From Rhodococcus antarcticus (lineage in GTDB: Bacteria; Actinomycetota; Actinomycetes; Mycobacteriales; Mycobacteriaceae), in NCBI RefSeq assembly GCF_026153295.1, contig NZ_CP110618.1:1-54865 (forward strand): a DNA stretch of 54,865 bases, written 5' to 3'. Of the stretch, positions 1 through 6,821 are shown piece by piece; positions within the stretch are counted from its first letter, which is position 1; every line of letters begins with the position of its first letter. The notes under the pieces are model-generated. The model was given only the letters and a program-made list of their open reading frames with translations, searched no databases and was not told the DNA's origin. The position numbers and the translations under genes were made by a program.

Positions 1-1581
1 GTGATCACGGTGGCGAAGAAGGGCTCCCGGACTCGGGGGTTGGTGGAGTACCTGTTCGGTCCGGGGCGGCACGAGGAGCACACGAACCAGCGGATCGTGG
101 CGGCGTGGGACGTCGGGTGGGAGGGCATCACCCACCCGGATGAGGTGCAGCGGGCACTGCTGACCGCAGAGCTGGACCGGCCGATCGCGACGCTGGAGAG
201 CCTGAGCGGGGAGCGGGCCCCAGCCCAGCACGTCTACCACGTGTCGATCAGCAACCATGGTGAGGACCGCAACCTCAGCGACGCCGAGTGGTCGCTGGTC
301 GCGCACGCCGTGGCGGAGAAGCTGGGCTTCACCGAGACCGACACCCGGGCCGGGGTCCGGTGGATTGCCGTGCACCACGGGGCGGCGTCGGGGGACCGTG
401 ACCACATCCACATTCAGGCGACCCTGGTGCGGGAGGACGGTCGGGCTGTGCGCCTGCAGAGCGACCGCCGCGCCCTGCGCGAGGTGGCCACCGAGATGCG
501 CGAGCGCTTCGGCCTGGAGGTCCGCACCCGCGAGGTTGGGGCGGGCACCCCGCCGCTGTCGCGGGTGGAGGTGCAACGCCAGGTGCAGACCCGGGAGGAG
601 TCGGTGCGGGAGGAGCTGCGGCGCACGGTCCGGGCGTGCGCCACGGCGGCCCGGACCGAGTCGGAGTTCGTGGCTATGGCTACTGAGCACCGGGTGGTGC
701 TGCGCCCACGGTGGGACACCGGGACCGGGCGCACCACGGTCGTCGGGTACTCGGCGGCCCGACCCACCAGCCCCACGTCCGGGCAGGACCTGGTGTGGTT
801 CGGCGGCGGGAAGCTCGGCAAGGACCTGACCCTGCCCGCGCTGCGCGCCGGATGGGCGCAGGACCCCAGTGCGGTCCCGGCGTGGCGGTCTGTCGACGAC
901 CCCCGGCACACCACGGCCGGGCCAGCGACCACCGGGACCGGGAGGCGGCGACCGGAGCTGACCACCGGTGGCGACACCCAGGAGGTGGCTGCGGCCCGGG
1001 CGGTGCACGAGGTGCGCGAAGCCCTGCGGGCGGTCCCGGTCGGGGATGGGCGGGCATGGTCGGCGGCGGCCCGCGACGGGGCGGGGGTCCTCGCGGCAGC
1101 AGCGCAGGCGTTGGAGGGGAGGCCGGCGGTGTCGGTGTCGCTGGCGGCGCACGCCCTGGCCGAGGCCGTCGACAAGCAGCCCGGTCGGCACGTGCCACCG
1201 GCGGTCGGTGAAGGCCGTCTTGGGTCGGCGGCGCGGGCGATGCTGACCGTCATCGGGGCCAGCGCGGATGGGGTGGGCACCGCGGTGCTGCTCACCCAGG
1301 TGCTGCGGCTGTCGGAGTCGATTGCCGAGGCCCACGCCCAGGCCGGGCGCCTGGCCCTGGCCCGGGCGGCGGCCCTGTCCGCGGAGCGCAACGTCACCGC
1401 CCTGGCCCTGGTCGGTGGTCCCCGCGAGCTGGGACCGGTGCCCAACCCCGCGATGGCGTGGGCGATGGAGCAGGCGCGTCGGGCCGCCCGCACCCCGATC
1501 ACGCGCCCACTGGCCTCCCCGAACCAGGCGGCGCCTCCGGTGCGCGGGAGACCGACACGGGACCTCGACCGAGGAATGTAG
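1..1581 (+). CDS. Plasmid mobilization relaxase
   Basis: This 526-aa protein is a relaxase/mobilization nuclease, which nicks one strand at oriT and stays covalently attached to the 5' end for transfer. The N-terminus is of the usual actinobacterial plasmid form, with Tyr17 in VEYLFGPGRHEEH as a likely nicking tyrosine. HVYHVSIS lies at 77-84, and the histidine motif WIAVHHGAASGDRDHIHIQ at 121-139 supplies the metal-binding His residues (H125/H126, H135, H137). The C-terminal 300 residues are Ala/Arg-rich and not recognisable. The GTG start is base 1 of the window. If the molecule is circular, mobC ends 17 nt upstream and GCGGGGGTC supplies the ribosome-binding site, making a mobC-relaxase operon. 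No coupling protein or T4SS is present, so transfer would need a helper. Family assignment is confident; the MOB class is not. Confidence 0.9.
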   Translation: MITVAKKGSRTRGLVEYLFGPGRHEEHTNQRIVAAWDVGWEGITHPDEVQRALLTAELDRPIATLESLSGERAPAQHVYHVSISNHGEDRNLSDAEWSLVAHAVAEKLGFTETDTRAGVRWIAVHHGAASGDRDHIHIQATLVREDGRAVRLQSDRRALREVATEMRERFGLEVRTREVGAGTPPLSRVEVQRQVQTREESVREELRRTVRACATAARTESEFVAMATEHRVVLRPRWDTGTGRTTVVGYSAARPTSPTSGQDLVWFGGGKLGKDLTLPALRAGWAQDPSAVPAWRSVDDPRHTTAGPATTGTGRRRPELTTGGDTQEVAAARAVHEVREALRAVPVGDGRAWSAAARDGAGVLAAAAQALEGRPAVSVSLAAHALAEAVDKQPGRHVPPAVGEGRLGSAARAMLTVIGASADGVGTAVLLTQVLRLSESIAEAHAQAGRLALARAAALSAERNVTALALVGGPRELGPVPNPAMAWAMEQARRAARTPITRPLASPNQAAPPVRGRPTRDLDRGM

Positions 1582-1842
1582 CCAGGTGCCAGGTGCCAGG
1601 TGTGGGGGCGACGCGGTCGAGGACCGCACCGCGTTGGTGTTCACGGTGCGGGTGAGGACGGCCGGGAAGAACCACAACCCGTGACAACCACAGGTGAGCA
1701 GGCCTCGGAGCCTGACCCGGCTCTCCGGACCGGTGACGCTGCTGTCCGCTGTCCTGGAGCTCCCGCAGGGCGGCGAGGTTGGCGGTGATGCGTGACCCGG
1801 CCCCCGAGGGCACCGCCGGTTCGGTCGCCGACGGCGACCAGT

Positions 1843-2259
1843 TCAGCCGTTGGTCTGCGTCTCCGTCGGTGCTTCGGGCCACGGCTCCGCCAGCAGGGCT
1901 GCGGCGTGCGCCCGCATCTCCCGGTCCTCCTGGAACCAGGCTTTCGCTTCCGGGGAGAACCCGTCGTCCTCGTCCTCCTCCTCCGGCGGGATCGCGTACA
2001 GCAGGTCCGCCAGCACCAGCTCCTCGGCCTGGCCCCGGGCCGCTGTCAGGCGACCCCCCTTCTCCAGGTAGGTCTCCCCCGGCAGGTCCGGTCCCGCGAC
2101 CTGGTCCTCCGCGTCCTGCACCTGGCTCTCGATCTCCGCGGCGAGGCTCTGGAAATAGGCCTCCGCCTCCGCCGCCGAGCCCAGCTCCTTCGTCGCTTCC
2201 GGGCGTGACTCCCGGTAGTAGCGGCGCACCCGCTCCACGAACCGGCTCCCGTCGACCAC
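1843..2259 (-). CDS. Acidic hypothetical protein
   Basis: A 138-aa protein I do not recognise. The reading frame is open further upstream, but the GTG at 2259 is preferred because AGGGGG lies just before it. The N-terminal half has a basic helix (RFVERVRRYYRES). The middle is a Glu/Gln-rich, probably helical or coiled stretch with AEAEAYFQSLAAEIESQ. A very acidic loop with PPEEEDEDDG follows near the C-terminus. There is no signal peptide or membrane segment. It converges with the relaxase gene. Composition fits a small plasmid-encoded accessory or regulatory protein, but no function can be assigned. Confidence 0.6.
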   Translation of the reverse strand: MVDGSRFVERVRRYYRESRPEATKELGSAAEAEAYFQSLAAEIESQVQDAEDQVAGPDLPGETYLEKGGRLTAARGQAEELVLADLLYAIPPEEEDEDDGFSPEAKAWFQEDREMRAHAAALLAEPWPEAPTETQTNG

Positions 2260-2649
2260 TGCTGTCCCCCTGTTTGTGGGCTTGTTCTGCTCATGGCGTC
2301 CCCACGACCACCCGGTGAGAGCCTCCAGCAACGTGGCGTGCTCCGTGGAGGTGGTGCTCGACCGGCACCGATCGCTCAACAACCATGGTCCCAGCTCGTC
2401 GCCGTAGGCGGGTCGGCGCCGTCGACTGGCCGTGCGCGAACAGGTGGACCCGCAGCGCGTGCAGGCTCTGCTCCCCCAGTGCTAAGCCCGTCGAGAACTG
2501 TTGCGGGCACACGTGTCACATGCGGTGTCTTGTACCCATGAGGAAGCGCCAACAGCTCGCCGACAGCGCGGGCGGACCAAAGTGCACCGTCCTTCGCGAC
2601 TGGGGCGTGTCTGCAGCGTTTTCCGAAACTCCCCTGACAGTCTCACCTC
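2260..2649. other. Intergenic region, no confident gene
   Basis: About 390 bases between the start of the minus-strand acidic protein and the plus-strand RHH gene. It must hold the divergent promoters of both. Short open frames here lack ribosome-binding sites and family resemblance. The stretch around 2495-2530 (GTTGCGGGCACACGTGTCACATG) is less GC-rich and contains the palindrome CACGTG, but I cannot define a promoter or operator. Confidence 0.4.
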
Positions 2650-2871
2650 ATGGCCACCGCTGAGCACCGGAAGCTCGGTCGCCCGCACAAGGGTGATCGC
2701 CACATGACCTCGGTACGCCTCCCCCAGGAGGTCTACGAGGAGGTGCAGCGACGCGCAGCAGAGCGCGGAGCGCATGTCAGCGGATACCTCGCTGACCTGC
2801 TGTCCGTGACCCTGGGCCTGCCCGAATACGCCACCGAGACAGGACAGGAACCGCTGCCGATGACGGGTTAG
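2650..2871 (+). CDS. Small ribbon-helix-helix (CopG-like) DNA-binding protein
   Basis: A 73-aa protein with the layout of small actinobacterial plasmid RHH regulators. A basic leader (KLGRPHKGDRHM) is followed by a predicted beta strand TSVRLPQEVYEEV and a helix, then AERGAHVSGYLADLLSV as the second helix. RHH dimers bind DNA by pairing the strands, so this may autoregulate or repress the replication gene that begins about 160 bases downstream. No strong ribosome-binding site is seen before the ATG. A role in copy-number control is inference from position; an antitoxin role is less likely because no toxin partner is adjacent. Confidence 0.7.
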   Translation: MATAEHRKLGRPHKGDRHMTSVRLPQEVYEEVQRRAAERGAHVSGYLADLLSVTLGLPEYATETGQEPLPMTG

Positions 2872-2943
2872 CAGCCAACGGCCAACCGGCCGTCCCGAAC
2901 AACTCAACACATCGCACCTAGGTAGCCCCTAGAACGCCGAAAA

Positions 2944-2963
2944 CCCCTCCTTGGCGGGAGGGG
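2944..2963 (-). terminator. Hairpin with minus-strand T-run, upstream of rep
   Basis: CCCCTCC and GGAGGGG form a perfect 7-bp stem around TTGGCG. The bases to the left read AAAA on the plus strand, so a transcript running leftwards would end in a GC-rich hairpin followed by TTTT. No minus-strand gene lies to the right, so the likeliest use would be to end an antisense transcript from the rep leader. It may instead be a plus-strand structure in the RHH-rep gap. Confidence 0.4.
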
Positions 2964-3034
2964 CTCGGACTCCGACTAGGGCCGTTGAGTTGGCGCTCAG
3001 CGACCAGGTGCTACATCCCCGAAGGGAACTTGCC

Positions 3035-4327
3035 GTGCGAGGCAGTTCTCAGGGTAGCGCGCACCCTGACGCAGGTCCAGATCAGGACCTCACCAGGGGT
3101 GGGCGTGTCGCCACCGGCGCCACTACCTCCCCTCCCCCCCACCGCCGACGCGGCGCGACGACGTCGACGAGACCCGCCTCGCGTCGAGACTCCACCCGAC
3201 CCGCGGCCTTCACCCCTGCCCGGCCGGCCCCCCGGCGTCAACTCCCCCGCGACGCCTGGTCGACGCTGCCGTGCTGGTGGTCCGCCGACCGCTGGGTCGC
3301 CCACGTCGACGCGGTGTACCGCTGCCACTACCTGCTCCTGCGCCCCCAGCTCGTCGCCCTCACCGGCGGCGGGCTGTCCCGCCGATCCCTGCTTGCCGTC
3401 GCTACCGCGCACGCCACGGCCGCGGACTACCGCACCGGCCGGAGCTCGCGGCCCCTGCTCGGCGCGACCGGGGGCCCAGCCGGGTTGACCCGGGCCACTG
3501 GGCTCGGTGCCCGCACCATCACCCGGGCCCGGACGTTCCTACGGCTCGCCGGCCTCGCCACCGAGGTCGCCCCCGGGCGGCACCGCACTCTCGACGAACG
3601 CCTTGAAGCCTGGCACCGCGGACACAACGCCCGAGGCTGGTGCGCGGACTACGCCCTGCACCCCAGCACCACACATGCCCCGATCACCCCGGGGCCTGTG
3701 GACAACCCTGTTGACATCGTTGCAGGTCAGAAGATAGATGGCACCCCACCCCGTAGGGGTGCAGTTGATACCAACCCTCACGTTGATTACCTGGTTTCTA
3801 CGGGTAGAAACAGCCAACATCGAGGCGCTTCGCGCCCGGCATCGAACAAAAGCGGGGCAATGCGGCGGCGGGCGGCGCCCGACGCCAAAGGGCTACTACT
3901 GGCCACCAGGTGGGCGAGGAACCCCGACTCCCCCACCTGGGTCAAAACCCTGCCGCCTGGGGTGTGGGCGACGTTCCTGGCCCTGCCAGCTCGACACGGG
4001 TGGACCGACCGTGACCTCAACCAGCTCCTCACCGACCACCACGCCGCCGGCCACCGCATCCCCACCCGACCCGACCGCCCCATCGGGTTCTTGTCCTGGG
4101 TCCTCACCCGCCATGGCGCACTCGACGACCGACCCTGTGCCCTCGACGACGCGCGCCAGGCCGAAGACCTCGCGGCGGTGACCCGACGCAAAACCCTCGC
4201 TGCCCAAGACCACGCCCAGCACATCGCCGACCGCGTGACCGCCCAAGCCGCCCTCGGCGGCGTCGGCCACACCGCCGCCCTCGCTGCCGCGGCGGCTGCT
4301 GGGCGCCGTAAGCACGGTCCTTCCTAA
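3035..4327 (+). CDS. Putative plasmid replication initiator protein
   Basis: A 430-aa protein resembling actinobacterial plasmid Rep proteins. The frame is open from 2951, but GTG 3035 follows GAAGGGA at good spacing and is preferred. An N-terminal winged-helix-like segment contains LGARTITRARTFLRLAGLA and a recognition-like helix. A poorly ordered linker (roughly residues 220-290) is encoded by unusually low-GC DNA carrying two perfect hairpins. The C-terminal part has PPGVWATFLAL, WTDRDLNQLL, a PIGFLSWVL motif and ALDDRPCALDDAR, a pattern I know from plasmid replication proteins of this phylum. It sits upstream of the partition operon, as expected for a replication module. It is the only replication candidate in the window. 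Family recognition is by pattern, so the call is moderate. Confidence 0.65.
   Translation: MRGSSQGSAHPDAGPDQDLTRGGRVATGATTSPPPHRRRGATTSTRPASRRDSTRPAAFTPARPAPRRQLPRDAWSTLPCWWSADRWVAHVDAVYRCHYLLLRPQLVALTGGGLSRRSLLAVATAHATAADYRTGRSSRPLLGATGGPAGLTRATGLGARTITRARTFLRLAGLATEVAPGRHRTLDERLEAWHRGHNARGWCADYALHPSTTHAPITPGPVDNPVDIVAGQKIDGTPPRRGAVDTNPHVDYLVSTGRNSQHRGASRPASNKSGAMRRRAAPDAKGLLLATRWARNPDSPTWVKTLPPGVWATFLALPARHGWTDRDLNQLLTDHHAAGHRIPTRPDRPIGFLSWVLTRHGALDDRPCALDDARQAEDLAAVTRRKTLAAQDHAQHIADRVTAQAALGGVGHTAALAAAAAAGRRKHGPS
3700..3812. other. Low-GC hairpin-rich segment inside rep (origin candidate)
   Basis: Inside the rep coding sequence the base composition drops. Two perfect inverted repeats occur: CACCCC-GTA-GGGGTG at 3747-3761 and GTTTCTA-CGGG-TAGAAAC at 3794-3811. 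GTTGA(C/T) recurs at 3710, 3764 and 3782. Origins within or beside rep genes are common in plasmids, so this may be the double-strand origin or a Rep binding region. An insertion scar is the alternative. Confidence 0.35.
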
Positions 4328-4352
4328 CCCCAGCGTTAGCGCACCGTTGTCA

Positions 4353-4511
4353 CAACAGGGGAACAACAGCGCAAACAACAGTACAAGCAACACGCATGCT
4401 AGTAAATTCGCACTGTTGCTGATCTGGTGGCCACCCGGCGTGGCGCAACAGTAGATAGGTAGTACTACGCCACACTGGTCGCACTGTTGTTGCAACAGGG
4501 CTTTCCTGTTG
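4353..4511. repeat. CAACAG/CTGTTG repeat array, candidate centromere (parS) and parA operator
   Basis: Eight copies of CAACAG or its complement lie in 159 bases directly before parA. They are at 4353, 4364, 4376, 4413, 4446, 4484, 4493 and 4506. The first three are spaced 11-12 bases, about one helical turn. Two copies form the palindrome CTGTTG-TTG-CAACAG at 4484-4498, and a GTAGTACTAC palindrome sits at 4459-4468. Arrays of short repeats upstream of type Ib parA genes are bound by RHH centromere proteins, which also repress the operon. The partner protein is encoded at 5428. Confidence 0.6.
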
Positions 4512-4531
4512 TCCTCTGATCGGAGCGCAAG

Positions 4532-5431
4532 ATGCGACGAGTTGTCGCGATCGCAAACGGCAAGGGCGGGGTGGGCAAGACCAGCCTGACTGCGGGTCTT
4601 GCAGGTCTCTTCGCCGCGAGCGGTTACCGGGTGCTGACCGTGGACGCGGACCCGCAAGGGAACCTGCGCCGCGACCTTGGCTACGCCGACAGCGACGGCC
4701 AAGAGCTTGCGGCCGCCATCACCGAAGGGACGCACCTCACGCCCATCCGCGGCGTCCGGGAAAACCTCGACGTCGTTCCTGGCGGGGTCGCGCTCGAGGG
4801 ACTGGTCCTGGCCCCAGACAGCGACCAGCTGCACGGCTTGCGGTCTGCACTCGACAGCCTGAGGCCGCATGGGCAGGCGCACGAGGACTACGACCTCGTG
4901 CTCATCGACACCCCGCCTGGGGAGGCCGGCCTGCAGAGCCTCGTATTCGCCGCAGCGGACTACCTGATCATCCCGACCCGCTCCGACGACGCCTCGCTCG
5001 ACGGCCTTGTCCGCGTCGCCACCCGCTTCGCCGCTGCCCGCGCCACCAACCCCGGCCTGACCTTGCTGGGGGTGCTTCTGTTCGGCGTCCGCGCGAACAG
5101 TGTCCGTGCCCGCGAGTCCGTGCGGGCATCCCTGGTCGACACCCTCGACGGCGCCGCGCCCGTCTTCCAGGCCAGCATCCGTTACCTGGAGTCGGCGGCC
5201 ATCGATATGCGCCGCCGCGGCCTGTTACCCCACGAGCTCGAGCAGTCCCAGCTCAAGGAGAAAGCCCGCCGCATCGCCCGGCTCAAGCGGGGCAGCAGAG
5301 CTACCGACAGCGAGGACCTCCTCAGCCGCGACGCCTCCGGCATCGCCGGCGACTACCTCGCACTCGCGAGGGAGATCCTTGACGCCATCGCCGAGCGGGA
5401 GACCCCGGCCGCGCACGCAGGTGTCCGATGA
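4532..5431 (+). CDS. parA: ParA partition ATPase
   Basis: A 299-aa Walker-type partition ATPase that, with its centromere-binding partner, distributes plasmid copies over the nucleoid. The deviant Walker A motif NGKGGVGKTS is at residues 9-18 with both lysines, the A' region VDADPQGN is at 37-44, and the Walker B-like VLIDTPPGEAG is near 123-133. It lacks a long N-terminal HTH domain, which fits the smaller type Ib ParA. GGAG precedes the ATG. The stop overlaps the next start by 4 nt (ATGA), so the two are translationally coupled. The upstream CAACAG array is the probable centromere and operator. Confidence 0.92.
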   Translation: MRRVVAIANGKGGVGKTSLTAGLAGLFAASGYRVLTVDADPQGNLRRDLGYADSDGQELAAAITEGTHLTPIRGVRENLDVVPGGVALEGLVLAPDSDQLHGLRSALDSLRPHGQAHEDYDLVLIDTPPGEAGLQSLVFAAADYLIIPTRSDDASLDGLVRVATRFAAARATNPGLTLLGVLLFGVRANSVRARESVRASLVDTLDGAAPVFQASIRYLESAAIDMRRRGLLPHELEQSQLKEKARRIARLKRGSRATDSEDLLSRDASGIAGDYLALAREILDAIAERETPAAHAGVR

Positions 5432-6018
5432 GCGACCGACCCAAGCTCGGAGACACCTTCAAAGGCCAGACCGGACTCGAGGGCAGGCTGCGACGAGACC
5501 CCGCACCGCCCCGCGCCACCCCAGATGCCCCGGAGCCTGCGCTGACCCCGGAAGGAAACCCCTCCGTACCGGCGAGAGACGACCTGCCGCCGGTGAGCCC
5601 ACGGGCCCAGCCCGTTCCACGGCAGCCGACGAACCGTGCAGGTGCGGTCAAGGTCGCACCGGGGGGCACCCGGATCGTGTCCGTGCAGCTCGACGTCACC
5701 ATTCGGGAAAAGCTCCGCGACTTCGCTGCCCGTCAGCACCTCACCCACGGTGGGGTCGCCGTCGACGCCATCGAGGCTCACGCCGGCGAGCTCGCCACAC
5801 ACTGGACAGCCGACCAGGCAAACCAGGGGACTGGACTGTTCCCCACCACCACCCGTCACCGGGTGCGCACCCAGGTCAGCGCACCGACCCAGCTGCGCAT
5901 GACCCCCGAAGTGGCCCAGGTGCTCGACAACCTCGTCACCCAGTGGTCCGCCCCCTCACGGTCCGCCCTCGTCAACGAAGCGCTACGCCGCCACCTCACC
6001 CAGCATGGGATCCCATGA
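5428..6018 (+). CDS. Partition partner: RHH-like centromere-binding protein
   Basis: A 196-aa protein overlapping parA by 4 nt and so almost certainly its DNA-binding partner. It is not a classical HTH ParB. The first 75 residues are Pro/Arg-rich and probably disordered (PAPPRATPDAPEPAL), suitable for stimulating ParA. Two similar strand-helix-helix units follow: TRIVSVQLDVTIREKLRDFA then THGGVAVDAIEAH, and RVRTQVSAPTQLRMTPEVAQVL then SRSALVNEALRRHL. This doubled arrangement is typical of RHH-fold plasmid proteins. It is predicted to bind the CAACAG repeats before parA. Partner identity rests on synteny plus fold pattern. Confidence 0.7.
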   Translation: MSDRPKLGDTFKGQTGLEGRLRRDPAPPRATPDAPEPALTPEGNPSVPARDDLPPVSPRAQPVPRQPTNRAGAVKVAPGGTRIVSVQLDVTIREKLRDFAARQHLTHGGVAVDAIEAHAGELATHWTADQANQGTGLFPTTTRHRVRTQVSAPTQLRMTPEVAQVLDNLVTQWSAPSRSALVNEALRRHLTQHGIP

Positions 6019-6259
6019 ACGACAACTCATCTCGGCCCTCCACCTGATCTCGTTCCTAGGTTCAACCACGGCCTCACCCGGGGCCCGGCCGCTCCGCGGG
6101 TGGACAACGACGCAGCAAGCGGTGCCCGACCTTGGCATCGCTAATGGCCGCTCTCGCGCGGCCGGGCCAGTGCGAGGTGTAGCCGGCGTGCCTAAACTGT
6201 TCCTATTTGAAACACCACTTTTATGCTGGGCACGACACGTCCGCCCTGATTGCCCGCTC

Positions 6260-6610
6260 GCCGCTTACCTGGCCGCCAAGGGAATCTTGGTTCGGTTGAC
6301 CTGCAGGCTGCTCGGCCGCTGCAACCAGGCCTGCTTCGGCCGGGTGCGCCAACCCGTCTGCTGTCGCGATCGTGACAGCGACTACGTGACCAACGACCTG
6401 ATTAACCCTCAGGGTGACGACCTGGAGCTTGGCTACCGGCTGCTCTCCGGCAAGCTCGCCCGGCTCGGTTACACCGTGGGGGAGCGGTCGGTGTGATGGC
6501 TGCGCGCTGCGGAGGTTGTGGTTGGCGTCTGTGCGCAAGGGCGGACGTGGCGGCGGGAGAACACCCGGGCCCGTGGTCCACGAAGACCACCTCCAGCGCA
6601 ACACCACCGC
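6260..6610 (+). pseudogene. IS3-family transposase (OrfB) remnant
   Basis: A decayed piece of an IS3-family integrase-type transposase. One frame keeps VRLTCRLLG and ELGYRLLSGKLARLGYTVGE, which correspond to the 'vtCRvLGfs' and 'GYRfiadeLaeaGhtagEnrv' stretches of OrfB. A stop follows at 6496. After a frame change, KGGRGGGRTPGPVVHEDHL corresponds to the 'kkrGrgrkaGPPVHDDLv' segment that precedes the DDE core. The catalytic DDE residues are absent, so it is inactive. It ends about 210 bases before the giant gene start and forms that gene's left flank. Confidence 0.7.
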
Positions 6611-6821
6611 GGGCGGTCACAGGGTGTTCGCCCGGGTGCAGGGGGGGTGCGCGACCCGCCCCGGAGGACACGATCGGAGCGAAAAGTTCCCCCTGTACCG
6701 CTAGATGATCTTGTGTTAACTTCCCTCCCACGATAGTTGCTCGGACTGAACGTGGATTCATGCGGCTCGGCCCACTGTGCAGTTGCAGAAGTGTGGGCTG
6801 GTCGATTTGTCAGGAGAATCC

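Noticed and set aside
2951-3034. Upstream start of the rep frame at 2951 (TTG).
   Set aside because: It lies within the hairpin loop and lacks a ribosome-binding site; GTG 3035 has GAAGGGA and fits better.
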